Shown here: piece by piece, positions 17,829-27,430 of the stretch
Position numbering within the stretch: the first letter of the stretch is position 1
How the letters are laid out: each line of letters opens with the position of its first letter
Source: an uncultured Draconibacterium sp.
GTDB taxonomy: Bacteria > Bacteroidota > Bacteroidia > Bacteroidales > Prolixibacteraceae
Direction: 5' to 3'
Assembly: GCF_913060805.1 (NCBI RefSeq)
Contig: NZ_CAJXTC010000006.1
Span: 124,001-188,000 of the forward strand
DNA: 64,000 nt
Translations under genes and position numbers: made by a program
The notes under the pieces: model-generated
What the model was told of the DNA's origin: nothing
The model's database searches: none
The model's input: only the letters and a program-made list of their open reading frames with translations

Positions 17829-20219
17829 ATGTTAAAAAACTACTTAACCACAGCTCTTCGGTTTTTAAAGCGAAACAAACTTTTTGCCGGAATCAACATT
17901 ATGGGGCTTTCACTCGCACTTGCCGCTTCGTTTATTATTTTGTTGTATGTAATTAACGAGTTGAGCTACAACACTTACTTTAAAAATCGTAAACAAATTT
18001 ACCGGGTGGTAAATTATTGGGATACTTTTAAAAGAACCAGTGCTCAAGCTCCCTATGTGCTTGGACAAACCATGAGAGAAGAGTTTTCGCATGTTCAAGA
18101 GGTAGCATCTGCTATCCATTTTGGGGAAATTGAGATTAAATTGAATCAAGAATTTGTTGCTATTAAAGATGCAGTTTCTGCTGACTCTGAAATATTTAAA
18201 ATATTTGATTTTAAACTTGTGGGGCAACAAGAAAACATTTTAGAAGAGCGTAACTCAATCGTTCTTTCTAAAAAACAATCGCAAAAGTTATTTCCCGATG
18301 TTAATCCCATTGGAAAAGAGATAACAGTAAGAATTAAAGAGAAAGAAGCGGTTTTTATTGTAAAAGGAGTTTTCGATGACATTCCCGTTAATTCAACTTT
18401 TAAGGCTGAATGTTTTGTAAGTTCTGCCTGGGGGATAGATTACCTTAACGAAAGACGAGAAGGTGAAAATGCAGAAACAGACTGGGCCGGATGGGATTGG
18501 GAAACCTGGTTGTTGCTTAATGAAAAACCAGATATTGTATCGTTGGATGCGCAGTTTAGGGCTGTAGAGAAGAAAGCATATGGTGAGAACGACAATTGCA
18601 ATTATTCGATTCAGAATTTATCTGATGTTTATTTGCATTCGCAACATATAGATGATTGGAATAGAATTCGGGGAAATTTGAAAAATATCCGCATTTTCTC
18701 AGCTATTGCAATACTTATAATTATTGTAGCTGCCTTTAATTATATCATTCTTTCAACAGCTGTATCATCAGGCAGGGCGCAAGAAATTGGAATTAGAAAA
18801 ACAAATGGAGCCAGTTCTCAATCCATTCGAAGACAATTACTAAACGAGTCGATGATACTCGCGTTATTAGTGTTTCCTATTGCGATGGTGCTAGCTTGGG
18901 TAGGCAAGCCTTATGCAGAAGAGTTATTTCAGACCAAATTGCTGATAATTAAATCAAATATTGTATTCTATATTTTGGTTTATGTATTTCTTACTTTGCT
19001 AATCGGTTTCGTATCAGGACTCTACACTTCTTCGTTTCTGGCGAAATTAAATGTAATCAGCATTTTAAAGAATCCAGTACAAACAGGGAAACGGAAAACC
19101 AGAATTCGTTCGGCTTTAATTGTGGTTCAACTCGTTATATTCTGCATTTTTGTATCAAGCACATTAATTATTCATTCGCAATACAAGTTTGCACTTGATA
19201 GAGATCCCGGCTATAACAACAAGAATATGTTGTTTGTCAATGTTGGAATAAATCCTTCAAGAACAGAAACTTTTATAAACAACATTAAGGCTTATCCTGA
19301 TGTAAAAATGGTCGGAGGTTCTTTATTTGCACTCCCCGTGCAAGGAGGGATGCCTACATATTTTCAGCATCTTCAGGATAAATCGAAAAAAGTGAGTGGT
19401 CAAATGCTTCCGGTGAATAAAGGCTTTATTAAGACGATGGGCCTAACACTTCTTGAAGGGGAAGACTTTTCGTGGAATCCAACGAATGATAACGAGGTAG
19501 CATTTTATATAAATGAAACTGCTGTTAAAGAGCTTGGAATTACTAACCCTATTGGTTTTGCTACCGATCCTTTTGGTCAACATGTGGGAGGAGGAAGAAT
19601 AATTGGCGTTGTCAAAGATTTTAATGTACACTCTATTCATGAAGAAATTCCGCCTCTGTTTTTGGCCATATTTGATAATTATGTAGAGCAGGTTGAAATT
19701 CGCTACGAAGCCGGAACACTTGGCACTTTGTTACCTCTGCTGAAAAAGGAATGGGAAAAAGTTGCCAAAGACGAACTATTCAACTACAAAACTATTAGTG
19801 AGTTTAATAGAGAACTTTATACGGCAGAGAAAGACCTGAATACTATCATTTCGTTTTTTGCTTTGTTTACGCTGTTTATTGCAGCAATTGGCCTGTTTGG
19901 AGTTACACTTTTTATCATGAAATCGCAAACCAAAGAAATCGGAATAAAAAGAGTTTTTGGAGGTTCAGAAAAGGGGATTGCTTTTTCATTCGTGAGAGAG
20001 AATTTTATTATGGTAGTTATCGCTACAGTTCTTTCAGTTCCTGTCACACTTGTAATAATGAACAGGTGGTTAGGCGAATTTGCCTTTAAAACCAACATTG
20101 CCTGGTGGGTATTTGCGATAACTTTTATTTTGGCAACGCTTGTGGTTTTAACTACCGTTTTGTTTCACTCATACCGAGCATCACGAGTTAATCCTGTCGA
20201 AGCCTTACGGTATGAGTGA
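17829..20219 (+). CDS. MacB/FtsX-type ABC permease P7
   Basis: A 796-aa permease. TM1 lies in INIMGLSLALAASFIILLYV, followed by SYNTYFKNRKQIYRVV. The first FtsX loop reads QEIGIRKTNGASSQSIRRQL and the second KEIGIKRVFGGSEKG, unlike the KVNGA form of the others. The C-terminal membrane block is also its own version (NRWLGEFAFKTNIAWWVFAI), but the final nine residues are still NPVEALRYE. It therefore does not belong to the group with the homogenised C-terminus. It lies just after the Y1 transposase element, and a fourth vestigial tail copy follows its TGA stop. Confidence 0.92.
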   Translation: MLKNYLTTALRFLKRNKLFAGINIMGLSLALAASFIILLYVINELSYNTYFKNRKQIYRVVNYWDTFKRTSAQAPYVLGQTMREEFSHVQEVASAIHFGEIEIKLNQEFVAIKDAVSADSEIFKIFDFKLVGQQENILEERNSIVLSKKQSQKLFPDVNPIGKEITVRIKEKEAVFIVKGVFDDIPVNSTFKAECFVSSAWGIDYLNERREGENAETDWAGWDWETWLLLNEKPDIVSLDAQFRAVEKKAYGENDNCNYSIQNLSDVYLHSQHIDDWNRIRGNLKNIRIFSAIAILIIIVAAFNYIILSTAVSSGRAQEIGIRKTNGASSQSIRRQLLNESMILALLVFPIAMVLAWVGKPYAEELFQTKLLIIKSNIVFYILVYVFLTLLIGFVSGLYTSSFLAKLNVISILKNPVQTGKRKTRIRSALIVVQLVIFCIFVSSTLIIHSQYKFALDRDPGYNNKNMLFVNVGINPSRTETFINNIKAYPDVKMVGGSLFALPVQGGMPTYFQHLQDKSKKVSGQMLPVNKGFIKTMGLTLLEGEDFSWNPTNDNEVAFYINETAVKELGITNPIGFATDPFGQHVGGGRIIGVVKDFNVHSIHEEIPPLFLAIFDNYVEQVEIRYEAGTLGTLLPLLKKEWEKVAKDELFNYKTISEFNRELYTAEKDLNTIISFFALFTLFIAAIGLFGVTLFIMKSQTKEIGIKRVFGGSEKGIAFSFVRENFIMVVIATVLSVPVTLVIMNRWLGEFAFKTNIAWWVFAITFILATLVVLTTVLFHSYRASRVNPVEALRYE

Positions 20220-20250
20220 CGAAATCCCGATTGAAGCTCTGTGGTACGAA
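20220..20250 (+). repeat. Vestigial duplicated 3' tail after P7
   Basis: CGAAATCCCG, one extra A, then TTGAAGCTCTGTGGTACGAA. Without the A this reads R-N-P-V-E-A-L-W-Y-E, i.e. the permease end with one Arg-to-Trp change (CTG-TGG in place of CTG-CGG). It begins at the base after the P7 stop codon, the same position as after P1, P3 and P5. Confidence 0.82.
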
Positions 20251-20284
20251 CAAATAAAATGGAATAATCCAAGTCTGATTTTTC

Positions 20285-20475
20285 GTCCTGAAAGGACAGC
20301 TAAATTAAGCACAAGACATCGCCTTGGGTAGATGAAGAAAAAAGGTTATCGGGCTGAAAGCCCAGCTTAGTAAGCTGCCCTTGCAGGGCGTCGGAAAGAA
20401 AAAGAACGGGTGTTATTCTCCCAAGGCGTCGCATTCGCTTTGCCGTTGGGTTAGAATAATTTGGGCTTACAGCCC
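20285..20475. repeat. Dense cluster of REP-like hairpins (gene-free stretch 20220-20581)
   Basis: This gene-free stretch holds at least five short palindromes: GTCCT-gaa-AGGAC (20285-20297), GGGCT-gaa-AGCCC (20351-20363), CAGCTTA-g-TAAGCTG (20363-20377), GCCCT-tgc-AGGGC (20377-20389) and GGGCT-tac-AGCCC (20463-20475). A longer-range pair is CGCCTTGGG (20320-20328) with CCCAAGGCG (20420-20428). No coding potential was seen. The cluster separates P7 from the SSGGGV-repeat protein and resembles nested insertion of REP-type units. Confidence 0.75.
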
Positions 20476-20581
20476 GACTAAATAATTATTGTAAGATCGA
20501 TTTGAAAATAATAGTAACTATTCGAAAAGTTTGTCGTCTTATAACTAATAATCAGATTAAAACAATTAAATCAAACTCGTT

Positions 20582-21583
20582 ATGAAAACTCAAAAGAACC
20601 ACAAAATTTATACGATAATTGTGCTGTTGATCGTTGCATTCTCGTTGAATGGATTTGCAAAAGACGGCGAACCGACAATCACAAAAACCTTCGATTTAAA
20701 CCAGCCGGGGCAGCTTAATGCTTCATCGTCGGGTGGCGGCGTGACCGTGCAAACACATGATCAGCCCAAAGTTATTATACAGGCCTTTGTTCGAAAAAAC
20801 GGAAGTGTATTAGCTCCAAACGACAAATCGCTGGATGAAGTTTTAGACGACTTCGATATCGATTTCTCAAAAAGCGGATCTACAATTACGGCAGTGGTTA
20901 AACGCAGAGGACAAATGAACTTCTGGAGAAATAATGTGGGGATAGCATTAACCATCATCGTTCCCGAAGAAATGTCGTGCGATGTGTCGTCAAGCGGTGG
21001 CGGCCTGAAAATTTCGGGAGTGAAAGGAACACACGATTTTTCAAGTAGCGGCGGTGGAGTTAAGCTGGAGAATACAAGCGGCAACACAAAAGCCAGCTCA
21101 TCGGGCGGCGGTGTTCATGTATACAAACACAAGGGCGATATTAAACTGACGTCGAGCGGCGGTGGTGTAACGCTCGAAAAAGCCAAAGGAAGTGTGTATG
21201 CGCGCAGCTCGGGTGGCAGTGTGAAACTCGAAGAAATTAACGGCGACGTGGATGCAAGTAGCAGTGGTGGCGGAGTTTATGTGCAAGGTGAAGCTGGTGT
21301 GGTTAAAGCCAAATCGAGTGGCGGCTCGGTGAAGGTTAATATTAGTAATTTAACTGAAGAGTTAAACCTGCAATCCAGCGGTGGCGGAGTTTCTGCAGTT
21401 ATTCACGATGGCGAAAAGATGGGTCTAGATCTTGATTTACGTTCAGGCAGAGTAAATATCGAATTGCATAACTTTAACGGTACTTCGGAAAAAGACCGCG
21501 TAAAAGGTAAAATGAACGGTGGTGGAATTCCGGTTTATGCCCACGCTTCAGGCGGGAATGTTAACATCACTTACGAGGATTAG
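20582..21583 (+). CDS. Secreted DUF4097-type protein with SSGGGV beta-repeats
   Basis: A 333-aa protein with an N-terminal signal peptide (TIIVLLIVAFSLNGFA, to about residue 26), so it is exported to the periplasm or beyond. The body is built from about nine imperfect repeats centred on SSGGGV or SSGGSV, roughly 20 residues apart and densest from ~130 to 270 (for example SSSGGGVKLENTSGNTKA). Such repeats are predicted to fold as a right-handed beta-solenoid, as in DUF4097/putative auto-transporter adhesin head families. Function is unknown. It stands on the same strand inside the permease array and could be an envelope partner or simply an inserted gene. It converges on the SGNH hydrolase gene, with stops 3 bp apart. 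Confidence 0.8.
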   Translation: MKTQKNHKIYTIIVLLIVAFSLNGFAKDGEPTITKTFDLNQPGQLNASSSGGGVTVQTHDQPKVIIQAFVRKNGSVLAPNDKSLDEVLDDFDIDFSKSGSTITAVVKRRGQMNFWRNNVGIALTIIVPEEMSCDVSSSGGGLKISGVKGTHDFSSSGGGVKLENTSGNTKASSSGGGVHVYKHKGDIKLTSSGGGVTLEKAKGSVYARSSGGSVKLEEINGDVDASSSGGGVYVQGEAGVVKAKSSGGSVKVNISNLTEELNLQSSGGGVSAVIHDGEKMGLDLDLRSGRVNIELHNFNGTSEKDRVKGKMNGGGIPVYAHASGGNVNITYED

Positions 21584-21586
21584 CAT

Positions 21587-22402
21587 TTACTCAACAAACG
21601 TTGACGGCAGACTCATTAACTGGTACTGAATTGTTTTTGCCAGGCGGTAATTCCCGAATGAATTGGGATGTAAACGGTCGGTTTTGTCGTCCATAAAATA
21701 CTTTACATGCGAATCTTCCATGGGATAAAGTCCGCTGATCGAATACAAGTCGATCAGTGGAACGGCCCAAACTGAAGCCGCTTGTTTTAAAGTTGTTACA
21801 TAATCATCGATGTAAAAACCAAGGTCGTTGGAATAACTTTCTTCGGGCTGAACATTGGTTTCGCTAAAGGTTGAAAAACCTCTATGAATCGGCGTCATTA
21901 CAATAATTTGCTGATCGGGATAATTGGCTTTTAAAAAGGCCATTACTTTGTTAATCCGGCCACAAAAAGTAACGTCATCTTCATTCAGTGTCCGGTATTT
22001 TCGGGTAACCATTGTCCCGATATAATTAGTCGCCTTGGCTGTTTCGGTGTAAAAACTGCCCATCGGAGTGTTGTGGTTGTAATCGTTGGTGCCCGCAAAA
22101 ATCAGGATGGCATCCACATCTGTTCCATGTTCTTCTTTCAGTTTCAGTGCCTGCCCGTAAATGCCTGTCCATTGATGTCCGCTAATTCCATACACATAAG
22201 GTTCAATTCCCATCATTTTGGTCAGGTATTCCCAGTAAACTGTGCGTGGCGTATTGTCTCTCTCCCATTTTTGCGTCATCGAATCTCCAAGGAAAGCTAC
22301 CTTTTTGTTTTTCCATTGCGAATCCTGCAAAGTGGTCTCTTGCCCGAAAGCTGACAATATCAGCACTGAAAATAAAAGGATGGTAGCGGTTAAAGTTTTC
22401 AT
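21587..22402 (-). CDS. Secreted SGNH/GDSL-family hydrolase
   Basis: A 271-aa protein with signal peptide MKTLTATILLFSVLILSAFG. The SGNH blocks are clear: GDSMTQKW with the nucleophile Ser (block I, near residue 41), GISGHQWTG (block II Gly), FAGTNDYNH (block III, G-x-N-D) and DRLHPNSFGN (block V, the Asp and His of the catalytic triad). The expected reaction is hydrolysis of an ester, often deacetylation of a carbohydrate, outside the cytoplasm. The substrate cannot be named. It is the only gene on the minus strand inside the permease array and has no obvious partner; its start faces the upstream region of P8. Confidence 0.87.
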   Translation of the reverse strand: MKTLTATILLFSVLILSAFGQETTLQDSQWKNKKVAFLGDSMTQKWERDNTPRTVYWEYLTKMMGIEPYVYGISGHQWTGIYGQALKLKEEHGTDVDAILIFAGTNDYNHNTPMGSFYTETAKATNYIGTMVTRKYRTLNEDDVTFCGRINKVMAFLKANYPDQQIIVMTPIHRGFSTFSETNVQPEESYSNDLGFYIDDYVTTLKQAASVWAVPLIDLYSISGLYPMEDSHVKYFMDDKTDRLHPNSFGNYRLAKTIQYQLMSLPSTFVE

Positions 22403-22582
22403 CGTAAAGATTTTAATTGAAATTGATTTTGCGGATATAAAATTAATCTAATTTATGTATTGCAAAAGATGATTCGGGTAGTAATGATCTGAATACTACA
22501 ACTATTCCGGTTTTCTAATCGGGATTTGAAGTGGTAAGAAATTATACAGTTTTTGTAAAAAAAATTTACACAGTAAAAATCT

Positions 22583-22590
22583 TAATTTTG
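22583..22590 (+). promoter_or_regulatory. Candidate -7 promoter element for P8
   Basis: TAATTTTG fits the Bacteroidota -7 consensus TAnnTTTG, 103 bp before the P8 ATG. A TTTG at 22552-22555 is the nearest -33 candidate, but the spacing (27 bp) is longer than usual, so the call is tentative. The 290-bp gap 22403-22692 shows nothing else recognisable. Confidence 0.35.
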
Positions 22591-22692
22591 CTAAGTGTTT
22601 GGAATACAATAGGTAGTAGTTTAGGCACGGAGTTGGTTAATAAGCTAACAAACAAAATTGCCGGTAAAATGCCGACACTTAAATACCAGTAA

Positions 22693-25068
22693 ATGTATAA
22701 CCTAAAAATTACGATACGCCGCCTGTTTAAAGACAAGGCTTTCTCGCTGATCAACATATTTGGATTGGCGATCGGTATTTCGTCTTTCCTGGTTTTGTTC
22801 ATTCACGTTTCAAACGAAAAAAGTTTCGATAAGCATTTTACCGACCACGAAAATATTTACCGCGTAACTTCGATTCCCGGAGGGCTCGAAAATGCAGCAT
22901 GGGCGCGCAGTATGGGAATTGTTTATACGGCGTCTGAAGAAATTCCTGAAGTGGAGTTAGCTACCCAGTTTACACATTGCGAAGAAGGAACCATTAAAAT
23001 GGGCGAAACCTCCATTTCGCAAAAAGATATTATGTCGGTGGATGAGGCTTTTATGCAGCTGTTTGAGGTGGAACCGCTGGTTGGAAATTTATCTGAGATC
23101 TCAAAACCGAATACTGTTTTTGTTACTGAAGATTTTGCCCGTAAATACTACGGCAACCTAAATCCTGTTGGGCAGACCATAAAAATTGAAGCATTGCAAT
23201 ATACACGGGATTTGGGTGATTACGAGATTCGCGGAGTGGTGAAAAATACCCATCCGAAAACCCACTTCCGGTACGAATTGCTGATCTCTCAAAAAGGAGC
23301 TCTGCAGGAACGTTTTGTATCGTTACCCGACCGAAAAATACAGTGGACATACAACTATTTCAAACTACAGAAAGATGCAGATCCCCAACTGGTAGCCGAA
23401 AAAGTGGCCGCTTTTTACGATAACAGCAACCTGAAAACAACACCCGGTCCGCAGGAATATGGTTTCGCCTTGTTCCCCATGGACGATATCCACTTAAAAT
23501 CGGATTACCGTTTTGAGTTGCGCGAAAGTTCAAGCAAGATAAATATTGGTTTGTTTATCCTTATTTCATTCGTCATTCTAACGATTTCGTTGCTGAACTT
23601 TACCAATCTATCCATTGCCAAGTTGATTAAACGCTCAAAAGAATTGGGCCTGAAAAAATCGATAGGAGCAACCAAATCACAGTTGGTTAAACAAGTGCTA
23701 ATGGAAGTGTTTTTAGTTTGTGTTATGGCCATTGGTATTTCGTTGCTGGCCATTGAAAGTTTAAAGCCAATGATTAACCGTTTATTCGAGATTGAATTCG
23801 ATATTTATTTTTCAGAGCCGGTTGTATACCTCACCATAACTGGCGTTTTGTTTACCTGTCTTTTGCTCACTGCCGTTTTTGTAGCAGCATTTTTACTGGC
23901 ACGCAGTTCTGCCATCGATATTCTGTCGGGGCGCAATAATTTTTCGGGCAGTTATGTGCTGAAGTCCTTGCTGGTGGTGCAGGTAACAATTGTGATTATC
24001 CTCATTTCAGGAACTTTTTTGGTAAATAAACAGATCAGTTTTGTGTTAAATAAACCTCTCGGATTCGATAAAGAAAATGTGGTAGTTATACGAGTAAAAG
24101 ATTTTTCAAAAGATCCGGCAGTTTTTGCCCGTGAATTGGAAAAACAAAGCGCGATAGAATCGGTAGGTTTTACGCAACAACATTTCGGTTATCCGGCACA
24201 GGGTTTTGGGCTCGAAGGACTGGGGCTTGATGGCACAGCTGAATTCGTTTTTGCCAACTACGACTACCTCAAAACCATGAATATTAAACTCGTACATAAT
24301 TGGATAAAACCGGATGCCGATACCGTGCGGGGAATGGTAATTAACAATCACTTGTACCAACGACTGATGGAGCGACACGGCAGTATGGAAAATCTCTTGG
24401 CTTATTCAAATGCACAGCCGTTGGAACCGGGAGAAACTCGCATAAATTACATTGGTGTTGCGGAAGATTTTAATTACAGTTCGGCGCACGAAAGTATTGG
24501 CGATTTTGCTTTTTGGCTGGATGAAGGAGGGAACCGGGCACGTTTTACCCACGTGCGAATTAACAACCTGCACGCCGGCATGGAAGCCATTAAAAACACC
24601 TGGAATGAGTATTACCCCAACCAGGAACTCGACTACTTTTTTATTGATGAAAAAATTGCTCAGCAATACAAAGCCGAAACCATTTTGAGCCGTATCCTTT
24701 TTGCGTTTTCAACCATTGGAATATTCATAAGCATTATTGGAATCAGTGCATTGGCCTTATTTATTTCGCAGCAGCGAACCAAAGAAATCGGTATCCGAAA
24801 AGTGAATGGTGCAACGGTTTCGGAAATACTGGGATTACTAAACCAGAGTTTTGTAAAATGGGTGCTTATTGCATTTGTAATAGCAACTCCACTTGCTTTT
24901 TATGCCATGAGTAAATGGCTCGAGAACTTTGCCTACAAAACCAGCATGAGTTGGTGGATTTTTGCACTGGCCGGAGTGCTGGCACTGGTAATTGCTTTGA
25001 TAACCGTAACCTGGCACAGTTGGCGTTCCGCTACGCGAAACCCCGTTGAATCATTACGTTACGAATAA
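22693..25068 (+). CDS. MacB/FtsX-type ABC permease P8
   Basis: A 791-aa permease beginning MYNLKITIRRLFKDKAFSLI, with TM1 in NIFGLAIGISSFLVLFIHV and the motif SFDKHFTDHENIYRVT. The first FtsX loop reads KELGLKKSIGATKSQLVKQV. The C-terminal block is a moderately diverged member of the shared type: KEIGIRKVNGATVSEILGLL, MSKWLENFAYKTSMSWWIF and an ending with His, Thr and Ser substitutions (WHSWRSATRNPVESLRYE). This is the first permease after the DUF4097/SGNH interruption and has its own promoter region, so it probably heads a separate transcript with P9 and P10. P9 starts only 10 bp downstream. Confidence 0.92.
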   Translation: MYNLKITIRRLFKDKAFSLINIFGLAIGISSFLVLFIHVSNEKSFDKHFTDHENIYRVTSIPGGLENAAWARSMGIVYTASEEIPEVELATQFTHCEEGTIKMGETSISQKDIMSVDEAFMQLFEVEPLVGNLSEISKPNTVFVTEDFARKYYGNLNPVGQTIKIEALQYTRDLGDYEIRGVVKNTHPKTHFRYELLISQKGALQERFVSLPDRKIQWTYNYFKLQKDADPQLVAEKVAAFYDNSNLKTTPGPQEYGFALFPMDDIHLKSDYRFELRESSSKINIGLFILISFVILTISLLNFTNLSIAKLIKRSKELGLKKSIGATKSQLVKQVLMEVFLVCVMAIGISLLAIESLKPMINRLFEIEFDIYFSEPVVYLTITGVLFTCLLLTAVFVAAFLLARSSAIDILSGRNNFSGSYVLKSLLVVQVTIVIILISGTFLVNKQISFVLNKPLGFDKENVVVIRVKDFSKDPAVFARELEKQSAIESVGFTQQHFGYPAQGFGLEGLGLDGTAEFVFANYDYLKTMNIKLVHNWIKPDADTVRGMVINNHLYQRLMERHGSMENLLAYSNAQPLEPGETRINYIGVAEDFNYSSAHESIGDFAFWLDEGGNRARFTHVRINNLHAGMEAIKNTWNEYYPNQELDYFFIDEKIAQQYKAETILSRILFAFSTIGIFISIIGISALALFISQQRTKEIGIRKVNGATVSEILGLLNQSFVKWVLIAFVIATPLAFYAMSKWLENFAYKTSMSWWIFALAGVLALVIALITVTWHSWRSATRNPVESLRYE

Positions 25069-25078
25069 ATTGAAAGAC

Positions 25079-27421
25079 ATGATTAAACATTTTATATTAA
25101 TAGCCTGGCGAAATATCAGAAGAAGGAAAACACTTTCTGCTATCCAGATTTTGTGCCTTTCGGTGGGGCTGGCAGCTTTTATTTTGGTTGCCCGCTATGT
25201 TCAATATGAAAAAGACTACGATAAGTTCAACGTAAATTTCGACCGGATTTATCGTGTTCAATCCTACAAAATAACCGATAGATTGGATGAAAGTGGGCAA
25301 ACCGTTATTCCGATGGCAAAATTCATCCGCGATAATGTCCCTGAGGTTGAGAATGCAATCGCTACCAACGAAATATGGAACGAGTATTTATCGCCCGATG
25401 AGGAGCGTGTTTTTAAGGAACAAACAGGACTAATTGTACCTTCTGAAATTTTTGATTTTTTCTCGTTTAAGTTGATTCGGGGAAATAAGGCGGATGTACT
25501 CGACGATCCCAATTCTATCGTATTGAGTGAAACGATGGCCGAACGATATTTTCCCGGGCAGGATGCGATGGGAAAAATTATTCTGGATGAAGAAAAACAG
25601 GAGCTTCGTGTAACGGGGATTATGCAGGATATTTCTGAACAGTCATCACTTGCAGCCACCTATTTTCGATCGAATGCCGACCTTGTAAAAAGATACAATG
25701 ATAACTGGTACAATAGTTCATTCGAAATCTTTGTCTTACTTAAACCCGGTGTTTCGGCCGGCACTGTAAATGATAAAATTGAGGATGTGATTATGCGATA
25801 CGATAAAGAATCGAAACGGATCGCATATCTGCAACCATTAAGCAATTTGCATTTGAAAGAATATGTCCAAGACGATCGGGGCTCAGTGATTTACTTCTTT
25901 TCTTTTATCGGAATTTTAACTCTCTTGCTGGCTTGCGTAAGTTTTATGAATCTTACTACATCGTTTTCAACCATGCGCGCTGTTGAAATTGGTATTCGAA
26001 AAGTGTCGGGAAGCAACCGAAATATTTTACGGGTGCAGTTTCTTACAGAAGCAGTTTTGATAGCACTAATTTCGCTGGCATTTGCGGTGTTTTTGGCTTA
26101 TCTTTTACTGCCCTTGTTTAATACCGTTGTAAACCGAAATATCGACCTGCAGTTATTGCAAAATCCTTTGTTTGTGCTGTTTTTGCTGGCTACCGTAGTA
26201 GTAACCGGGTTTATTGGCGGAAGTTATCCCGCCTTATTCATCTCGCGTTTAAAGCCGGTAAATGTTTTAAAAGGTCGAGGTTCTTTCAACAAAGGCAAAG
26301 TGCGTGGATTAACCGCCATGGTTTACCTTCAGTTTATACTTTCGGTTGTGCTGTTAACGTCCAGTATCTGGATGTACAAACAGGTTACATTCCTGAAAAA
26401 CAAAGACCTTGGCTACACAAAAGATAACCTGTTGTATTGTAAGTTGCCGAGTGTTAATACCACGGTTTCGTATCAGCGGGTGAGGGAGCGGATTCTTGAA
26501 AATCCCGGAATCGAGAACATGACAATATCGATTAATTCGCCGCTGCATTCGAGTTGGGGATCGCGGGTTCAATACGAGGGAGGCCCGACCGACGATCACG
26601 CGTATGCACGCTGGAACCAGGCCGACGAAAATTACCTGAATACCATGAGCATGACTTTGGCAGAAGGACGCAACTTTTCAACTGATTATTCTGCTGAAAC
26701 CAAAACATGCCTGATCAACGAAACCGCGGCAAAACAGTTTGGCTGGCAAGAACCTGTAGGGAAGTGGTTGGAAATGAATGGTGGTCACTTTTCGGTAATC
26801 GGAGTGATAAAAGATTTTAATAACGACGACGTACATAATCCGATAATTCCGTATGTATTGTTGTATCGGAATGAAGGTTTTGCGAGCAATAACGACCTCA
26901 CTTTTAAAGTGAATCCGAATACAACATCAAGCAGTCTTGCGCATATTAACTCGGTTTTGAACGAGGCTTTTCCGAACATACTTTTTGAAGTAAATGGTTA
27001 CGATGTGGGAACTTACCGTGTGGCACTTGAAATTTGGACCAGCGCGAAAAATACATTTGCATTTTTTACAATAATGGCGGTACTGATTGCTGCAATGGGA
27101 TTATTTGGCTTGGTGGTTTTTGCCTCTCAGCGTCGTGTAAAAGAAATTGGAATTCGCAAAGTTCAGGGAGCGCAGGCTGCACAAATATTGCCACTCATCA
27201 CGCGGCAGTTTATTATTCTGGTTGTGGCGGCAAATATTATTGTTTATCCATTGGCCAATTTCCTGGAGAACGTAACACCCGGGCATTTTAAATACCAGTT
27301 TACCGTTTTTGATCTGCTGCTTGTGTTAGGAATTTCCGTTGTTGTAACTCTACTATCGAGTGGATACCAGGCATTAAAAGCGTCGTTGTTAAATCCGGTT
27401 GAGGCGCTCAGATACGAATAA
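25079..27421 (+). CDS. MacB/FtsX-type ABC permease P9
   Basis: About 780 aa counted from the ATG at 25079. An in-frame ATG at 25046 lies inside the end of P8 and would add an implausible hydrophilic leader, so the later start is chosen; it begins MIKHFILIAWRNIRRRKTLS. After TM1 comes DYDKFNVNFDRIYRVQ. The first FtsX loop is EIGIRKVSGSNRNILRVQFL. The C-terminal membrane block differs from the common one: it has KEIGIRKVQGAQAAQILPLI and ENVTPGHFKYQFTVFDLLLV in place of NKWLENFAYKT. Even so, the gene still ends NPVEALRYE. It has not undergone the C-terminal homogenisation seen in P2-P6. Confidence 0.92.
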   Translation: MIKHFILIAWRNIRRRKTLSAIQILCLSVGLAAFILVARYVQYEKDYDKFNVNFDRIYRVQSYKITDRLDESGQTVIPMAKFIRDNVPEVENAIATNEIWNEYLSPDEERVFKEQTGLIVPSEIFDFFSFKLIRGNKADVLDDPNSIVLSETMAERYFPGQDAMGKIILDEEKQELRVTGIMQDISEQSSLAATYFRSNADLVKRYNDNWYNSSFEIFVLLKPGVSAGTVNDKIEDVIMRYDKESKRIAYLQPLSNLHLKEYVQDDRGSVIYFFSFIGILTLLLACVSFMNLTTSFSTMRAVEIGIRKVSGSNRNILRVQFLTEAVLIALISLAFAVFLAYLLLPLFNTVVNRNIDLQLLQNPLFVLFLLATVVVTGFIGGSYPALFISRLKPVNVLKGRGSFNKGKVRGLTAMVYLQFILSVVLLTSSIWMYKQVTFLKNKDLGYTKDNLLYCKLPSVNTTVSYQRVRERILENPGIENMTISINSPLHSSWGSRVQYEGGPTDDHAYARWNQADENYLNTMSMTLAEGRNFSTDYSAETKTCLINETAAKQFGWQEPVGKWLEMNGGHFSVIGVIKDFNNDDVHNPIIPYVLLYRNEGFASNNDLTFKVNPNTTSSSLAHINSVLNEAFPNILFEVNGYDVGTYRVALEIWTSAKNTFAFFTIMAVLIAAMGLFGLVVFASQRRVKEIGIRKVQGAQAAQILPLITRQFIILVVAANIIVYPLANFLENVTPGHFKYQFTVFDLLLVLGISVVVTLLSSGYQALKASLLNPVEALRYE

Positions 27422-27430
27422 GTTTTTGTT

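Noticed and set aside
25046-25078. Upstream ATG of P9 overlapping the end of P8
   Set aside because: The added residues are hydrophilic and unlike the start of any array member; the ATG at 25079 begins the normal N-terminus.
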